Below are positions 8,555-18,274 of a DNA stretch of 64,000 nt, piece by piece. The stretch spans positions 110,467 through 174,466 of the forward strand of contig CASJPF010000001.1 in assembly GCA_949383255.1 (NCBI GenBank), in the 5' to 3' direction. How positions within the stretch are numbered: the first letter of the stretch is position 1; every line of letters begins with the position of its first letter. The stretch comes from Lachnospiraceae bacterium (GTDB lineage: Bacteria; Bacillota; Clostridia; Lachnospirales; Lachnospiraceae). The position numbers and the translations under genes are program-made. The notes beneath the pieces were generated by a model. That model had not been told where the DNA came from and searched no databases. It saw only the letters and a list, made by a program, of their open reading frames with translations.

Positions 8555-9970
8555 CTATTCATCCTCTCTGCAAAACACGCTGATAAAAAATCCATCTGCA
8601 TCATGCACACCCGGCAACAACTGTAGATATCCATTCTTAGTTGTCTCTGTATGTAGACAGGAGGGCAGCATATCATCCAGCGACAACGGCGTTAGTTTCA
8701 GCGCATCACGCAGCCACATAAAATGCTTTTCATTCTCATTTTGATTAATGGTACAAGTACTGAATAGCAACCGCCCACCTGCCTTTAGATACCGTGCTGC
8801 TACCGTAAGAATCTGTCTTTGCAGCACAATAACTTCCTCAACTGCCTCTGGCGTAATTCTATATTTAATATCGCGCTTTTTTCCAATCACGCCAAGACCT
8901 GAACAAGGAACATCTGCAATCACAATATCCGCAGTTCCCACAAGTTGCACTTCCTCTTCTATGGCATTTGTTGTCTCGACCGTCATATGGTTCAAATTGC
9001 AGCGTTCAAAATTTTCCAACATTCTACGAACTTTTTCTGCTGAAATATCTCTCGATAAAATAGCATAATCGACATCACACTGTTCTAGGATATCCGCTAT
9101 CAGCATTGACTTTCCACCTGGTGCTGCACATAAATCAAGGACTCGAATCTTTGTTCTGTCACTGTCTTGCATTTTCTTTTGTCTCACATATGCTTCAACG
9201 CCAATCGCCATAACTGCAAGCATGGAACTAATATCTTGCACCACAAAAGCACCACTTAAATAATAGGGTAATTTTGTGAGATCATCTGTTCCTGACACTT
9301 TGTACGCACAAGGCAGATATACATGCTGTTGCATTGTTCCGCCTTGTTCCGTAAGTGCCTTTTGCACAGCATCTACAGTCGTTTCTGTTGTGACTCCTTT
9401 TTGCGCTAAAATCTCTCGAAAACGAATTGTCACTGGATGTTCTTCCAAAAGCCCAGCAAGCACTGTCTCTGTTCTGTTAACACCAAGCTGTTCTATCCAC
9501 AGATTTACAATCCAGTCTGGCATAGAATATTTTACGGACATGCTATTATACGAAATATTATTTTTATTGCGTGCAATATTTCTAAGCACACCATTTACAA
9601 AACCCTTCAGTGCGGAAAAACCCTTTTTCTGTGCAAGTTTTACCGCTTCGTTGCAAGCTGCCGCATCAGGAACTGCATCCATATACAAAATCTGATATAC
9701 ACTCATACGCATAATCGCACGGATAACCTTCTTCATCTTATCTGTTTTCACTTTAGAATACTGGTCAACCACATAATCCAACTCTATCTGACGCTCTAAA
9801 GTACCCTCATAAAGCCGTTTAATAAAAGATTTCTCCTGTTGTGGCAGATAATTGTACTTATTTAGCACATCCCACACAATCATATGAGAGTACACCGTTT
9901 CCGTCAAAAGCATTTCCAGCACAATCATGCGCTGATTTGTGCTCTGTGTTTTATTTTGTCTCTGCGTCAT
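8555..9970 (-). CDS. rsmB: 16S rRNA m5C967 methyltransferase RsmB
   Basis: A 471-aa protein with an N-terminal NusB-like RNA-binding domain (about 10-140) and a C-terminal SAM methyltransferase domain. Motif I is LDLCAAPGGKSMLIAD; the two conserved cysteines of m5C enzymes are in DVPCSGLGVIGKKRDIKY and FSTCTINQNENEKH. It starts just after the stop of the zinc protease gene. Position between fmt/protease and rlmN is canonical. Confidence 0.94.
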   Translation of the reverse strand: MTQRQNKTQSTNQRMIVLEMLLTETVYSHMIVWDVLNKYNYLPQQEKSFIKRLYEGTLERQIELDYVVDQYSKVKTDKMKKVIRAIMRMSVYQILYMDAVPDAAACNEAVKLAQKKGFSALKGFVNGVLRNIARNKNNISYNSMSVKYSMPDWIVNLWIEQLGVNRTETVLAGLLEEHPVTIRFREILAQKGVTTETTVDAVQKALTEQGGTMQQHVYLPCAYKVSGTDDLTKLPYYLSGAFVVQDISSMLAVMAIGVEAYVRQKKMQDSDRTKIRVLDLCAAPGGKSMLIADILEQCDVDYAILSRDISAEKVRRMLENFERCNLNHMTVETTNAIEEEVQLVGTADIVIADVPCSGLGVIGKKRDIKYRITPEAVEEVIVLQRQILTVAARYLKAGGRLLFSTCTINQNENEKHFMWLRDALKLTPLSLDDMLPSCLHTETTKNGYLQLLPGVHDADGFFISVFCREDE

Positions 9971-9972
9971 TC

Positions 9973-10674
9973 TTAATCATCCCGTTTTCCAAACAACATT
10001 ATAAGCCGCAACAACTGCAAAATTGACGCCGCTGCTGCCGCAACATAGGTGTACGCTGCCGCCTTCAATACCTTCGCACTCTTTTTGCGCTCATCACTTG
10101 TCACAATTCCATACTGCTCTATGCAGACAAGTGCCCTTTTAGAAGCATCAAACTCCACAGGAAGCGTCACTATCTGAAAAAGAACTGCAAGTGAAAATAC
10201 CCAGATTCCAATATTTACTAAAACCGGATTGCTTCCCAGCAGCAGTCCAACAAGAATAATAGGTATCCCAAGCTTTGATCCAATATTCGCCACTGGAACC
10301 AGCGCAGTTCTAAAGTTGAGCGGCGCATAGCCTTCATGATGCTGCATGACATGCCCACACTCATGCGCTGCCACACCGATTGCCGCGACAGATGTCGAGC
10401 CATAAACGCTGTCTGAAAGTCGCACCACCTTCCTTGTCGGATCATAGTGGTCTGTCAAATTCCCTCTGATATGCTCCACCCGCACATCATAGATTCCCCT
10501 ACTACGTAAAATTGCCTCCGCGGTCTGTGCGCCTGTCATTCCAGACATACTCCGCACTCTTGCATACTTACTAAATGTTGAGTTGACGCGCGCAGAAGCA
10601 ATAATGCTAAGCACTGCGCCGATGAGCACTAAGATATACGTAGGATCAAAATAATATCGAAAACCAAATGGCAT
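9973..10674 (-). CDS. YugP-type membrane zinc metallopeptidase
   Basis: A 233-aa integral membrane protein of the neutral zinc metallopeptidase family (Zn_peptidase_2, Bacillus YugP). It has an N-terminal TM segment (about 12-28), the zinc motif HECGH at 104-108 with the following HHEGY, and hydrophobic helices around 125-165 and near the C-terminus. The biological substrate is not known. Its place between fmt and rsmB is common in Clostridia, suggesting conserved co-transcription rather than shared function. Confidence 0.88.
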   Translation of the reverse strand: MPFGFRYYFDPTYILVLIGAVLSIIASARVNSTFSKYARVRSMSGMTGAQTAEAILRSRGIYDVRVEHIRGNLTDHYDPTRKVVRLSDSVYGSTSVAAIGVAAHECGHVMQHHEGYAPLNFRTALVPVANIGSKLGIPIILVGLLLGSNPVLVNIGIWVFSLAVLFQIVTLPVEFDASKRALVCIEQYGIVTSDERKKSAKVLKAAAYTYVAAAAASILQLLRLIMLFGKRDD

Positions 10675-10706
10675 AACTTCTCCTTTCTTGTTTTACAATT
10701 ATGTTT

Positions 10707-11654
10707 TTAGAATGATACTGTACCTAAAAGTGTTCCCGTTTTCCACGGATTTCCCAGCAAAAAGCTTTTTGTATCCATGCGTTTTTTCCCCTCTAATTGT
10801 AACTCATAAATTCTCAAAATCCCTTTTCCACAAGCCACATCAAAAAAATCCTTTGAAACTCGAACAATAGTTCCGGGCTGTTGTGTATCTTCCGTAGATA
10901 ATTCCACCACATCACTGCGCCAGATTTTTACTGTTTTCTCCTGATAAAAAGTATAGGCACTCGGCCACGGGTTCAGTCCCCGGACAAGCCGCTCTATAGA
11001 GACTGCATCGCAAGTCCAGTCTATCTTTCCTTTTGCTTTATCCATCATTTTAACATAACTTGCACCACTTTCATCTTGTTTGGTTGGTATAAGCACACCC
11101 TGTTCAATTTTGGGGAGCGTTTCTACAATCAACTCTGCACCAGCCTGTGTAAGCTTGTCAAAAAGTGTCTCTGCAGTCTCCTTATCTTCTAGGATAACCT
11201 TTTTCTGTGTAAGTATGTCTCCGGTGTCAATTCCTGTATCCATCTGCATAATTGTGACACCTGTCTCGTTCTCACCATCTATAATACATTGGTTAATTGG
11301 CGCTGCACCTCTGTATTTTGGCAGCAAAGACGCATGGATATTAACACAACCAAATTTGGGCGTCTCCAAAATCTCTTTTGACAGAATCTGCCCAAAAGCA
11401 GCTACTACATAAATATCAGCCACATACCTTCTTAATTCCTCAATCGCCTCTGGTGTCTTAATTTTAACTGGCTGCAACACTGTAATCCCATGTTTTACTG
11501 CACACTCCTTCACCGGTGAGCACTGCACTTGACCACTTCTTCCTTTTGGTCTGTCTGGCTGGGTGACAGCAGCTGTCACTTCATGCCCTGCATTGATAAT
11601 CGCTTCCAATGCCCTTGCTGCATAGTCAGGTGTTCCCATAAAAACAACTTTCAT
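10707..11654 (-). CDS. fmt: Methionyl-tRNA formyltransferase
   Basis: A 315-aa enzyme that formylates initiator Met-tRNA from 10-formyl-THF. Start MKVVFMGTPDYAARAL, catalytic segment NIHASLLPKYRGAAPI with the N/H pair, and the downstream ITIMQMDTGIDTGD-type region (here VTIMQMDTGIDTGDIL) are diagnostic. Its ATG abuts the def stop (TAAATG), so fmt and def are coupled: one adds the formyl group, the other removes it. Confidence 0.96.
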   Translation of the reverse strand: MKVVFMGTPDYAARALEAIINAGHEVTAAVTQPDRPKGRSGQVQCSPVKECAVKHGITVLQPVKIKTPEAIEELRRYVADIYVVAAFGQILSKEILETPKFGCVNIHASLLPKYRGAAPINQCIIDGENETGVTIMQMDTGIDTGDILTQKKVILEDKETAETLFDKLTQAGAELIVETLPKIEQGVLIPTKQDESGASYVKMMDKAKGKIDWTCDAVSIERLVRGLNPWPSAYTFYQEKTVKIWRSDVVELSTEDTQQPGTIVRVSKDFFDVACGKGILRIYELQLEGKKRMDTKSFLLGNPWKTGTLLGTVSF

Positions 11655-12131
11655 TTACTCTTCTTCCTCCACGACTTCCACATCCATCAGGGGACCTTCT
11701 ACCTTCTCCACAAATAGGTGCCCGTCAAGATGCTCTATCTCATGAATCAGCGCCCTTGCCAATAGTTCTTCCCCTTCAATTTCAAATTCATTCAACTCCT
11801 CGTCCTGCGCGACTGCCTTGACATAATTTGGTCTTGTCACAGAACCTGTCTTTCCAGGAACACTTAAACATGCCTCATTCCCTGTCTGTTCTCCACTAAC
11901 TTCTACAATACGGGGATTAATAAGCAATATCGGATCATCTCCCGTATCAATCACAACGATTCTCTTTAAAACTCCCACCTGAACTGCAGCAAGCCCGACA
12001 CCATTTGCCTCGTACATTGTCTCAAACATATCATCAATCAAGTCTTGTACTCTTGGCGTAATCTCCTTCACTTCCTTTGAAACCTTATTTAATACGGGAT
12101 CTCCTATCTCTCTGATTGCTCTAATTGCCAT
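11655..12131 (-). CDS. def: Peptide deformylase
   Basis: A 158-aa metalloprotease removing the formyl group from nascent proteins. Start ATG 12131 (MAIRAIREIGDPVL) has GGGAAG at the right distance; the frame to 12152 lacks support. Motif 1 GVGLAAVQVG, motif 2 NEACLSVPG with the metal Cys, and motif 3 HEIEHLDG with two His ligands and the catalytic Glu. Motif 2 has Ala where EGCLS is usual. The acidic C-terminal tail (VEVVEEEE) is unremarkable. Confidence 0.95.
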   Translation of the reverse strand: MAIRAIREIGDPVLNKVSKEVKEITPRVQDLIDDMFETMYEANGVGLAAVQVGVLKRIVVIDTGDDPILLINPRIVEVSGEQTGNEACLSVPGKTGSVTRPNYVKAVAQDEELNEFEIEGEELLARALIHEIEHLDGHLFVEKVEGPLMDVEVVEEEE

Positions 12132-12159
12132 AATTTTTCTTCCCTTTCTCATTTATGTT

Positions 12160-14418
12160 TTAATAATTGTTCATTGGGTCAAAATCAAACTGCACACTGT
12201 CTGCATTCCACTCCATTGCATGAATCGTCTGCTCCAGTGCGTCTTTGACTGCTGTCAATACTTGATATTCCCTGTGCTTAATGTAAAAAATATATCGATA
12301 AATGTCATTAATCTTGCCAATACATGCCTCTGTCGGCCCTATTAAGACCAATCTCTGGTCGCCAAACTGCCGTTTCGCCTGCGCTGCTAACATATCTGCT
12401 TGTTCTGCACCTAATTTTTCATTGTCAGATAGTACGAGTACTGCCATCATATGTGCAGCTGGCGGATACATCATTATATCACGATAAGCGATTTCATCCG
12501 CATAAAAATGCTCATAATCCTGATTCGCAGCATGAACAACTGCATAGTGTTCTGGCTGATATGTCTGTATCACAACCTCTCCGGGAAGTGCACCTCTTCC
12601 TGCTCTGCCTGCTGCCTGTGTAAGCAGTTGAAAAGTGCGCTCACCTGCCCGATAGTCCCCAGCATGCAAAGACATATCAGCCGCCAGTATTCCCACCAGT
12701 GTAACTTTTGCAAAATCATGTCCCTTCACAATCATCTGCGTCCCTACAAGAATGTCAGCCCCTTCATTGGCAAACTGAGATAAAATCTGCTCATAGCTGT
12801 TTTTGGTCTTCGTCGTATCAGCATCCATGCGAAGCACACGCGCCGCCGGAAACTCTTTGTGCAAAAGTTCTTCAATTTGCTGCGTACCTGCTCGAAAACC
12901 CAAAATATACTTAGATCCACATTGAGGGCAATTTGTTACTCCTGGCATCATATAACCACAGTAGTGACAAACCAACTTGCTATTTTTCTGAAAACGGTCT
13001 GTGTGCTCAGACAAGGATACATCACAGTGTGGGCACTTCATAACGTGCCCACAAGCCCGACAGGATACAAATCCCGCATATCCCCTGCGATTAAGAAACA
13101 GAATTGTCTGTTCTCTTTTTTGTAACCGGTCTGCAATCAGGCTGTAGAGCCGTCTGCTAAAAATCGAACGATTTCCAGTTTTTAGCTCATCGCGCAAGTC
13201 CTCCACATACACTCTGGGTAACTGACCACCTGCAAGTCGCTCTTTTAAAGTAAAAAGCTGAATCTCTCCCTTCTTTGCCCTATAATAAGACTCAATGGAC
13301 GGTGTTGCTGATCCCAAAACCAAACTGGCATTTTTCATTTGACACAGCTCACCAGCCACTTCCCTTGCATGATACTTTGGCATACTTTCACTCTTGTAGC
13401 TATTTTCATGCTCCTCGTCAATAATCACAAGTCCAAGCCGTTCAAATGGCGTAAACAGCGCAGACCGCGGACCAATCATAATGTCAATGTCCCCCTGCGC
13501 TGCGCGCTCATACTGATCAGAACGCTCACCCGCTGAGAGCCGGGAGTTCATCACAGATACCCTGTCGCCAAAACGCTGGTAAAAACGCACCAAGGTCTGA
13601 TAAGTAAGTGCGATTTCTGGTATCAGCATAATTGCTTGCCTACCCTCATTTAGCATCTGTTCTATCAATTCCATATAAACTTCTGTCTTACCGCTTCCAG
13701 TCACTCCATGAATCAGATATGTGCTGCGAATACCTGTCTTGTAATCTTTCATAATACTCATTACAATCGTGCGCTGGCTCTCAGAAAGTTGTTTTTTCTT
13801 CCACCCATCCAACTCTGCCATCATTCCCGGCAGTACATTCCGATAAGTGTCCTCTGCCTGTATCTCGACCAATCCAGCCTTTTCCAATGCCTGTATCGTC
13901 TGATTTGTAACATTTAGCTTACTTGTAACCAATGTATATGGCAGTGTTGGCTGCGTTGCCAATTCCTTCATTAAACGCGCTTTTGCATTTTGGTGTTTTT
14001 TTGCAAACTCCTCTGCCTTCGCCATCGCTGTATTCATATCAGCCTTACAGATTACTGTCTTTTTGACTACCTGTTTTAACTTCTGTTTTACTGGCAGCAC
14101 CGTCTTTAATGCAGCAATCATAGTAGAACCATAATTTTCTCTAATCCACCATGCTAACCTAAGCGAATCTCCCTGCGCACTGACACCATCTTTCACAATA
14201 GAATCTATATACTTTAATTTTTTTTCATCGTATTCCACGCGGTCTGTAATTTCCATTACATACCCTTTCATCCGCTTATTTCCACGCCCAAAAGGTATTA
14301 TCACTGCCATTCCAACTGTTAACTTTCCCATCAATTTCTCTGGTATGCGATACTGAAAAGGCCGATCAACTTTCTCATGGGATATATCCACAATAATATT
14401 CGCAAATCTGCCTGTCAT
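12160..14418 (-). CDS. priA: Primosomal replication restart helicase PriA
   Basis: A 752-aa superfamily 2 helicase that reloads replication at collapsed forks. Visible are the N-terminal 3'-binding domain, Walker A GVTGSGKTEVY, Walker B IIDEEHENSYKS, the zinc-binding cysteine cluster (CRACGHVMKCPHCD followed by CHYCGY and CPQCGSKY) and helicase motif QAAGRAGRG. The start ATG overlaps the murE stop as ATGA, indicating translational coupling. Confidence 0.96.
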   Translation of the reverse strand: MTGRFANIIVDISHEKVDRPFQYRIPEKLMGKLTVGMAVIIPFGRGNKRMKGYVMEITDRVEYDEKKLKYIDSIVKDGVSAQGDSLRLAWWIRENYGSTMIAALKTVLPVKQKLKQVVKKTVICKADMNTAMAKAEEFAKKHQNAKARLMKELATQPTLPYTLVTSKLNVTNQTIQALEKAGLVEIQAEDTYRNVLPGMMAELDGWKKKQLSESQRTIVMSIMKDYKTGIRSTYLIHGVTGSGKTEVYMELIEQMLNEGRQAIMLIPEIALTYQTLVRFYQRFGDRVSVMNSRLSAGERSDQYERAAQGDIDIMIGPRSALFTPFERLGLVIIDEEHENSYKSESMPKYHAREVAGELCQMKNASLVLGSATPSIESYYRAKKGEIQLFTLKERLAGGQLPRVYVEDLRDELKTGNRSIFSRRLYSLIADRLQKREQTILFLNRRGYAGFVSCRACGHVMKCPHCDVSLSEHTDRFQKNSKLVCHYCGYMMPGVTNCPQCGSKYILGFRAGTQQIEELLHKEFPAARVLRMDADTTKTKNSYEQILSQFANEGADILVGTQMIVKGHDFAKVTLVGILAADMSLHAGDYRAGERTFQLLTQAAGRAGRGALPGEVVIQTYQPEHYAVVHAANQDYEHFYADEIAYRDIMMYPPAAHMMAVLVLSDNEKLGAEQADMLAAQAKRQFGDQRLVLIGPTEACIGKINDIYRYIFYIKHREYQVLTAVKDALEQTIHAMEWNADSVQFDFDPMNNY

Positions 14419-15917
14419 TGCTTCTTTTGTCTCCTGTCCAGAGCAAGTTCCTCCAAAATTTCCTGAATCATCACTCGTTCATCCATTGGGTATTTTTCCC
14501 CCTTAATCTCTTGATAATCCTCGTGTCCCTTTCCAGCAAGCACGATAATATCTCCTTTTTCCCCATGTGTAATTGCGTATTTAATTGCCTCCCTGCGGTC
14601 ACAGATCTCAATGTACTTTCCTTCTGTCTTGCCAATACCAATCTTAATATCCTCAATAATATCCTGCGGTTCTTCAAAGCGCGGATTGTCCGAAGTGATA
14701 ATCGTAAAATCCGCTAACTTTCCACTTACCTCGCCCATCTCATAGCGTCTAAGTTTTGAGCGGTTCCCACCACAGCCAAACAAACATACCAGACGGTGGG
14801 GTTGATATTCCCGCAATGTGGTGAGCAGACTTTCCAACGCCATAGCATTATGTGCATAATCAATCATTAGCGTAAAATCGTCTGACGCCTTTACCATCTC
14901 AATTCTGCCCTTCACTTTTGCTCTTAGAAGAGCATTTTTTATATCCTGTTCTCCCACACCAAAATGTCGGCAAATTGCAATAGCAGTCAGTACATTGTAA
15001 GCACTGAATTTTCCGGGAATATCTGTCTCAATCTCAAGATTCATTAGCCCTGACACCTTAAAATCAATTCCCAAATATCCTGCGCCCGTCACCAATTTTA
15101 AATCACTCCCGCGCAGATCTGCACGCTCCTCAAAGCCATATGTTTCCAATGAACAAGTATGCCCTGCAGTAACCTGTTGCCAATGCTTATCATCACTGTT
15201 TATAATTCCGACCTTACACTGGCGAAACAGCATTGCCTTGCATGACAAATACTCCGCAAAATCCGCATGTTCCCCCGGCGCAATATGGTCCGGCTCAATG
15301 TTGGTAAATATGCCATAATCAAAAATAAACCCTTGGGTTCGATGCATCTTAAATCCCTGTGAAGACGCTTCCATTACAACCACTTGACAGCCCGCATCTT
15401 TCATTTGCTTAAAATACTGCTGCAAATCATAAGCTTCAGGCGTCGTATGTGATGAGGGAATCACCTTTTCCCCAATAATTATTTCAATCGTACCTATCAA
15501 ACCAACCTTATAACCTGCTTTTTCCAATATGTATTTCACAAAATACGCCGTTGTTGTTTTTCCCTTTGTGCCTGTCACACCGATAATCTTCATACTTTCC
15601 GCCGGATTGCCAAAATAATTTGCTGAGATAAACGCCATAGCATATCGCGTATCTGCCACTTTAATTATAGTAATTTCCGCCTCCTTTGGAAGCGTCACCT
15701 CATGACTGACTACAAGTGCTGCCGCTCCCTTCTGAACTGCCTCTGCCGCCGCTGTATGCCCGTCAAAGTTAATTCCTTGTATGCATACAAAAACACAGCC
15801 CTCTACAATCTTTCTGGAATCACTTGCCACCGCAGATATCTCCACATCTGCATTGCCCTTGATGCATTCATATGCAACCCCCTTTAGTAAATCCCTGCAC
15901 CGATATATCCCTTTCAC
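14415..15917 (-). CDS. murE: UDP-MurNAc-tripeptide synthetase MurE
   Basis: A 500-aa Mur ligase that adds the third stem residue in peptidoglycan precursors. The ATP loop is VTGTKGKTTTAYF; UDP-substrate and central motifs (TTPEAYDLQQ) follow; the C-terminal DNPR motif (TSDNPRFEEP) marks a meso-diaminopimelate adder, consistent with dapL in the window. The start is GTG 15917, with AGGAAAAGGG just upstream. It is separated from the main division cluster and coupled to priA instead. Confidence 0.95.
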   Translation of the reverse strand: MKGIYRCRDLLKGVAYECIKGNADVEISAVASDSRKIVEGCVFVCIQGINFDGHTAAAEAVQKGAAALVVSHEVTLPKEAEITIIKVADTRYAMAFISANYFGNPAESMKIIGVTGTKGKTTTAYFVKYILEKAGYKVGLIGTIEIIIGEKVIPSSHTTPEAYDLQQYFKQMKDAGCQVVVMEASSQGFKMHRTQGFIFDYGIFTNIEPDHIAPGEHADFAEYLSCKAMLFRQCKVGIINSDDKHWQQVTAGHTCSLETYGFEERADLRGSDLKLVTGAGYLGIDFKVSGLMNLEIETDIPGKFSAYNVLTAIAICRHFGVGEQDIKNALLRAKVKGRIEMVKASDDFTLMIDYAHNAMALESLLTTLREYQPHRLVCLFGCGGNRSKLRRYEMGEVSGKLADFTIITSDNPRFEEPQDIIEDIKIGIGKTEGKYIEICDRREAIKYAITHGEKGDIIVLAGKGHEDYQEIKGEKYPMDERVMIQEILEELALDRRQKKQ

Positions 15918-16072
15918 TTACCCTTTTCCTGCCTTTCCTAGCTTATAACAAACTTCCATCCTGCTTTACGTTTATTATAATATATTCAAAATCCATAAAC
16001 CCTACCCTAAAGAATACCATATCCCCTTCTTTTTATCAAGATAGCCTCTTGGAATCTTCTCGCAATCTATAG

Positions 16073-16220
16073 CAATTCAGCCTTCAGCTTTCTATTGCAA
16101 GCATCAAGCTATGCAAAACCACTTTGTGGTGTCAAAGTCACGTTCTGTGGCTTGACGCACCTCTGCCACTATGTTCTCTTACGGACTTTGTAGCGTAGTA
16201 CAAAGTCCTAGGCTGAACTG
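16073..16220. repeat. Structured intergenic element, TGTTCA family, copy A
   Basis: Outer arms CAATTCAGCC (16073-16082) and GGCTGAACTG (16211-16220) pair at 9 of 10 positions. Inside are small hairpins (ACCAC/GTGGT; GTCAAAGTCAC/GTGGCTTGAC) and a 9-bp perfect hairpin GGACTTTGT/ACAAAGTCC (16183-16208) directly next to the right arm, preceded by ATGTTCTCTTACGGAC. The layout and the sequences around the last hairpin match copies B and C, but the stems differ. Confidence 0.65.
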
Positions 16221-16281
16221 TAAACGCAATATCAGATATAAAAGACTGCAACAATCTATTAAAAAATATTAGAAGAAATAC

Positions 16282-16320
16282 ATACAATAAGGACCATGCA
16301 CAGCATGGCCCTTATTGTAT
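16282..16320 (-). terminator. Terminator downstream of recJ
   Basis: A 39-nt inverted repeat (ATACAATAAGG-A-CCATG, loop CACAG, CATGG-C-CCTTATTGTAT) with one mismatch, about 140 nt downstream of the recJ stop. Both flanks are AT rich, but there is no long T-run, so efficiency is uncertain. Confidence 0.65.
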
Positions 16321-16460
16321 ATTTTCTTATGAGGGGGGAGATAGTGAGTGTTTCAACTATCTGTATATTACTATACCCAATAAATGTGTCAAAAATGTGT
16401 TTATTTCATAAAAATAACATTATTTTTCTTAACAAAAGATAAATCAATAGCCGTTTCACT

Positions 16461-18263
16461 TTATTGGTAATATTTCATCACCATCTGCAATGTGACTGTT
16501 CCCTTATATTCATTTATATCGGGATAATACACCACCGACAACACAATTGGCACGGGAGCAGCCTCTAAAGTTCCCCGCTGGATTCGATACAGATAATCCA
16601 GTGCGCTATTGCCGCATTTCGTCTCCACATATGTATGAAACGCCTCAATATCACCAAAGTAAATCAACTCATATCGCCTGCCCTCCTCATCCGCAACTGT
16701 ATATTTCCCAACATTGTGATTTGCCCCTAACAACTTTCCACTGATAAATTGAATATTTTTTTGTGCAAATTGCGGTTTGGGATTGCCGTTTCCAAAAGGT
16801 TCCAGTCTCTCAAGTTCCGCAATAAAATGAAAGCTAGCGTATGCCATTGGCATTGGCACATCAATCAGCACTTTTTGTTCAAAATCTCCCTCTGTAAGCT
16901 GACAGTTCTCATTAAGTTTCTGCCGAAACATCTCCACATTTTCTTCTGGCAAGGACAATCCTGCTGCAAGTTTGTGTCCGCCATATTTTGTGAACAACTC
17001 CTTACACTTTGTCATCTCATCATACATATGAAACGCCTCAATAGAACGCCCAGAACCTTTTACCCCCTCCTCCGCTCTCGTAAGTATAAAAACTGGTTTG
17101 TAATATTTTTCACGGATTCTGCCCGCGATAATCCCTGCAAGACTCTCATGCACCTCGGGAAGATACACAACAAGCACTTTATCTTTATCTAATCCTGTCT
17201 CCTCTATCTGCTCTATAGCCTCCTTAACACCTTTTGTAGTAAGATCCTTTCTACTATCGTTCATAGCCTTTAAATCTCCTGCTAAGGTTGCCGCTTTGTC
17301 CACATCTATAGTTTGAAAAAGCTCCAGCGCATTGACCGCAGTGTCCAATCTTCCAGTCGCATTTAAACAAGGACCAAGAATAAAACCAATGGTATAGGGT
17401 TTTATGTGCATTGGGTCTGTTCCCGTCGCCTGCATTAGTGCTCCCAATCCTATATTTCTTGTATGTGCCATTAACTCCAAACCACTTTTAACCAGAATGC
17501 GGTTTTCGTCGCGTAACTCCATCACATCTCCAATTGTCGCAAACGCTGCAAATTCCAAAAGTTCAAGACCAACCTCAGACTCCATTACATCACGCCAATT
17601 TTTTTGTGTATGTTTTGCAATGAGCATCAAAATTAGTTTGTATGCAACAACTGCACCGCAGATTTCTGGAAAAGGATAGTTACAATCCTCCTGCTTGGGA
17701 TCAACAACTGCTTTTGCCGGCGGCACCTTATACTGCCGCTCTCCATTTACTTCATCGTAAGGAACTTCATGGTGGTCTGTCACCACCACACACATACCCA
17801 ATTCATTGGCAAACACAATCTGATCATAAGCGGCAATTCCATTGTCACATGTAATGATTGTGTCTGTTCCAGAATCATACGCTTCCTGTATCAAATGGTC
17901 ATTCAGTCCGTATCCATCGCGTATTCTGTGCGGAATCGCTGTGTCTACCCGCGCACCGCACGCTGTAAGTCCTTTGTACAAAATATAAGTAGAGCAAATT
18001 CCATCAATATCATAATCCCCTATAATTCGTATCTGTTTTCCCTGCGCTATTTTTTCCAGAAGAATCTCTACTGCTTTCTCCATATCTTTCAAAAGTTCTG
18101 GTGCATACAAATCTTTCCTTGTACCATTTAAAAACTTGTCAATATCTTTGTCATCTGTTACATCTCTGTTCCTGATTATCCGTGCAAGCACAGGGCTAAT
18201 CTGATGCTTCTTAGCAACCGCATCAAAATCAGCCCTCTTTGCAGCTACCATCCATCTACTCAT
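16461..18263 (-). CDS. recJ: Single-strand DNA exonuclease RecJ
   Basis: A 600-aa DHH-family 5'-3' exonuclease for recombination and repair. The DHH domain carries IIGDYDIDGICSTY, TCDNGIAA and VTDHHEV metal motifs; the DHHA1 part has the GGHKLAAGLSL motif; an OB-fold follows at the C-terminus (NIQFISGKLLGANHNVG). It is read with the upstream thioesterase gene (12-nt gap). Length is typical of clostridial RecJ. Confidence 0.94.
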   Translation of the reverse strand: MSRWMVAAKRADFDAVAKKHQISPVLARIIRNRDVTDDKDIDKFLNGTRKDLYAPELLKDMEKAVEILLEKIAQGKQIRIIGDYDIDGICSTYILYKGLTACGARVDTAIPHRIRDGYGLNDHLIQEAYDSGTDTIITCDNGIAAYDQIVFANELGMCVVVTDHHEVPYDEVNGERQYKVPPAKAVVDPKQEDCNYPFPEICGAVVAYKLILMLIAKHTQKNWRDVMESEVGLELLEFAAFATIGDVMELRDENRILVKSGLELMAHTRNIGLGALMQATGTDPMHIKPYTIGFILGPCLNATGRLDTAVNALELFQTIDVDKAATLAGDLKAMNDSRKDLTTKGVKEAIEQIEETGLDKDKVLVVYLPEVHESLAGIIAGRIREKYYKPVFILTRAEEGVKGSGRSIEAFHMYDEMTKCKELFTKYGGHKLAAGLSLPEENVEMFRQKLNENCQLTEGDFEQKVLIDVPMPMAYASFHFIAELERLEPFGNGNPKPQFAQKNIQFISGKLLGANHNVGKYTVADEEGRRYELIYFGDIEAFHTYVETKCGNSALDYLYRIQRGTLEAAPVPIVLSVVYYPDINEYKGTVTLQMVMKYYQ

Positions 18264-18274
18264 CTGTCTATACC

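Larger units (their letters stand above)
15918..16460. other. Intergenic region between recJ and murE
   Basis: 543 bp without a credible gene. It holds the recJ-side terminator (16282-16320) and a structured TGTTCA-family element (16073-16220). An AT-rich stretch 15950-16050 upstream of murE probably carries the murE promoter, but no box stands out. Confidence 0.6.

Noticed and set aside
16073..16320. Considered as a CRISPR array or phage attachment site
   Set aside because: The repeats are inverted and nested, not direct with regular spacers, and no integrase or tRNA is adjacent.
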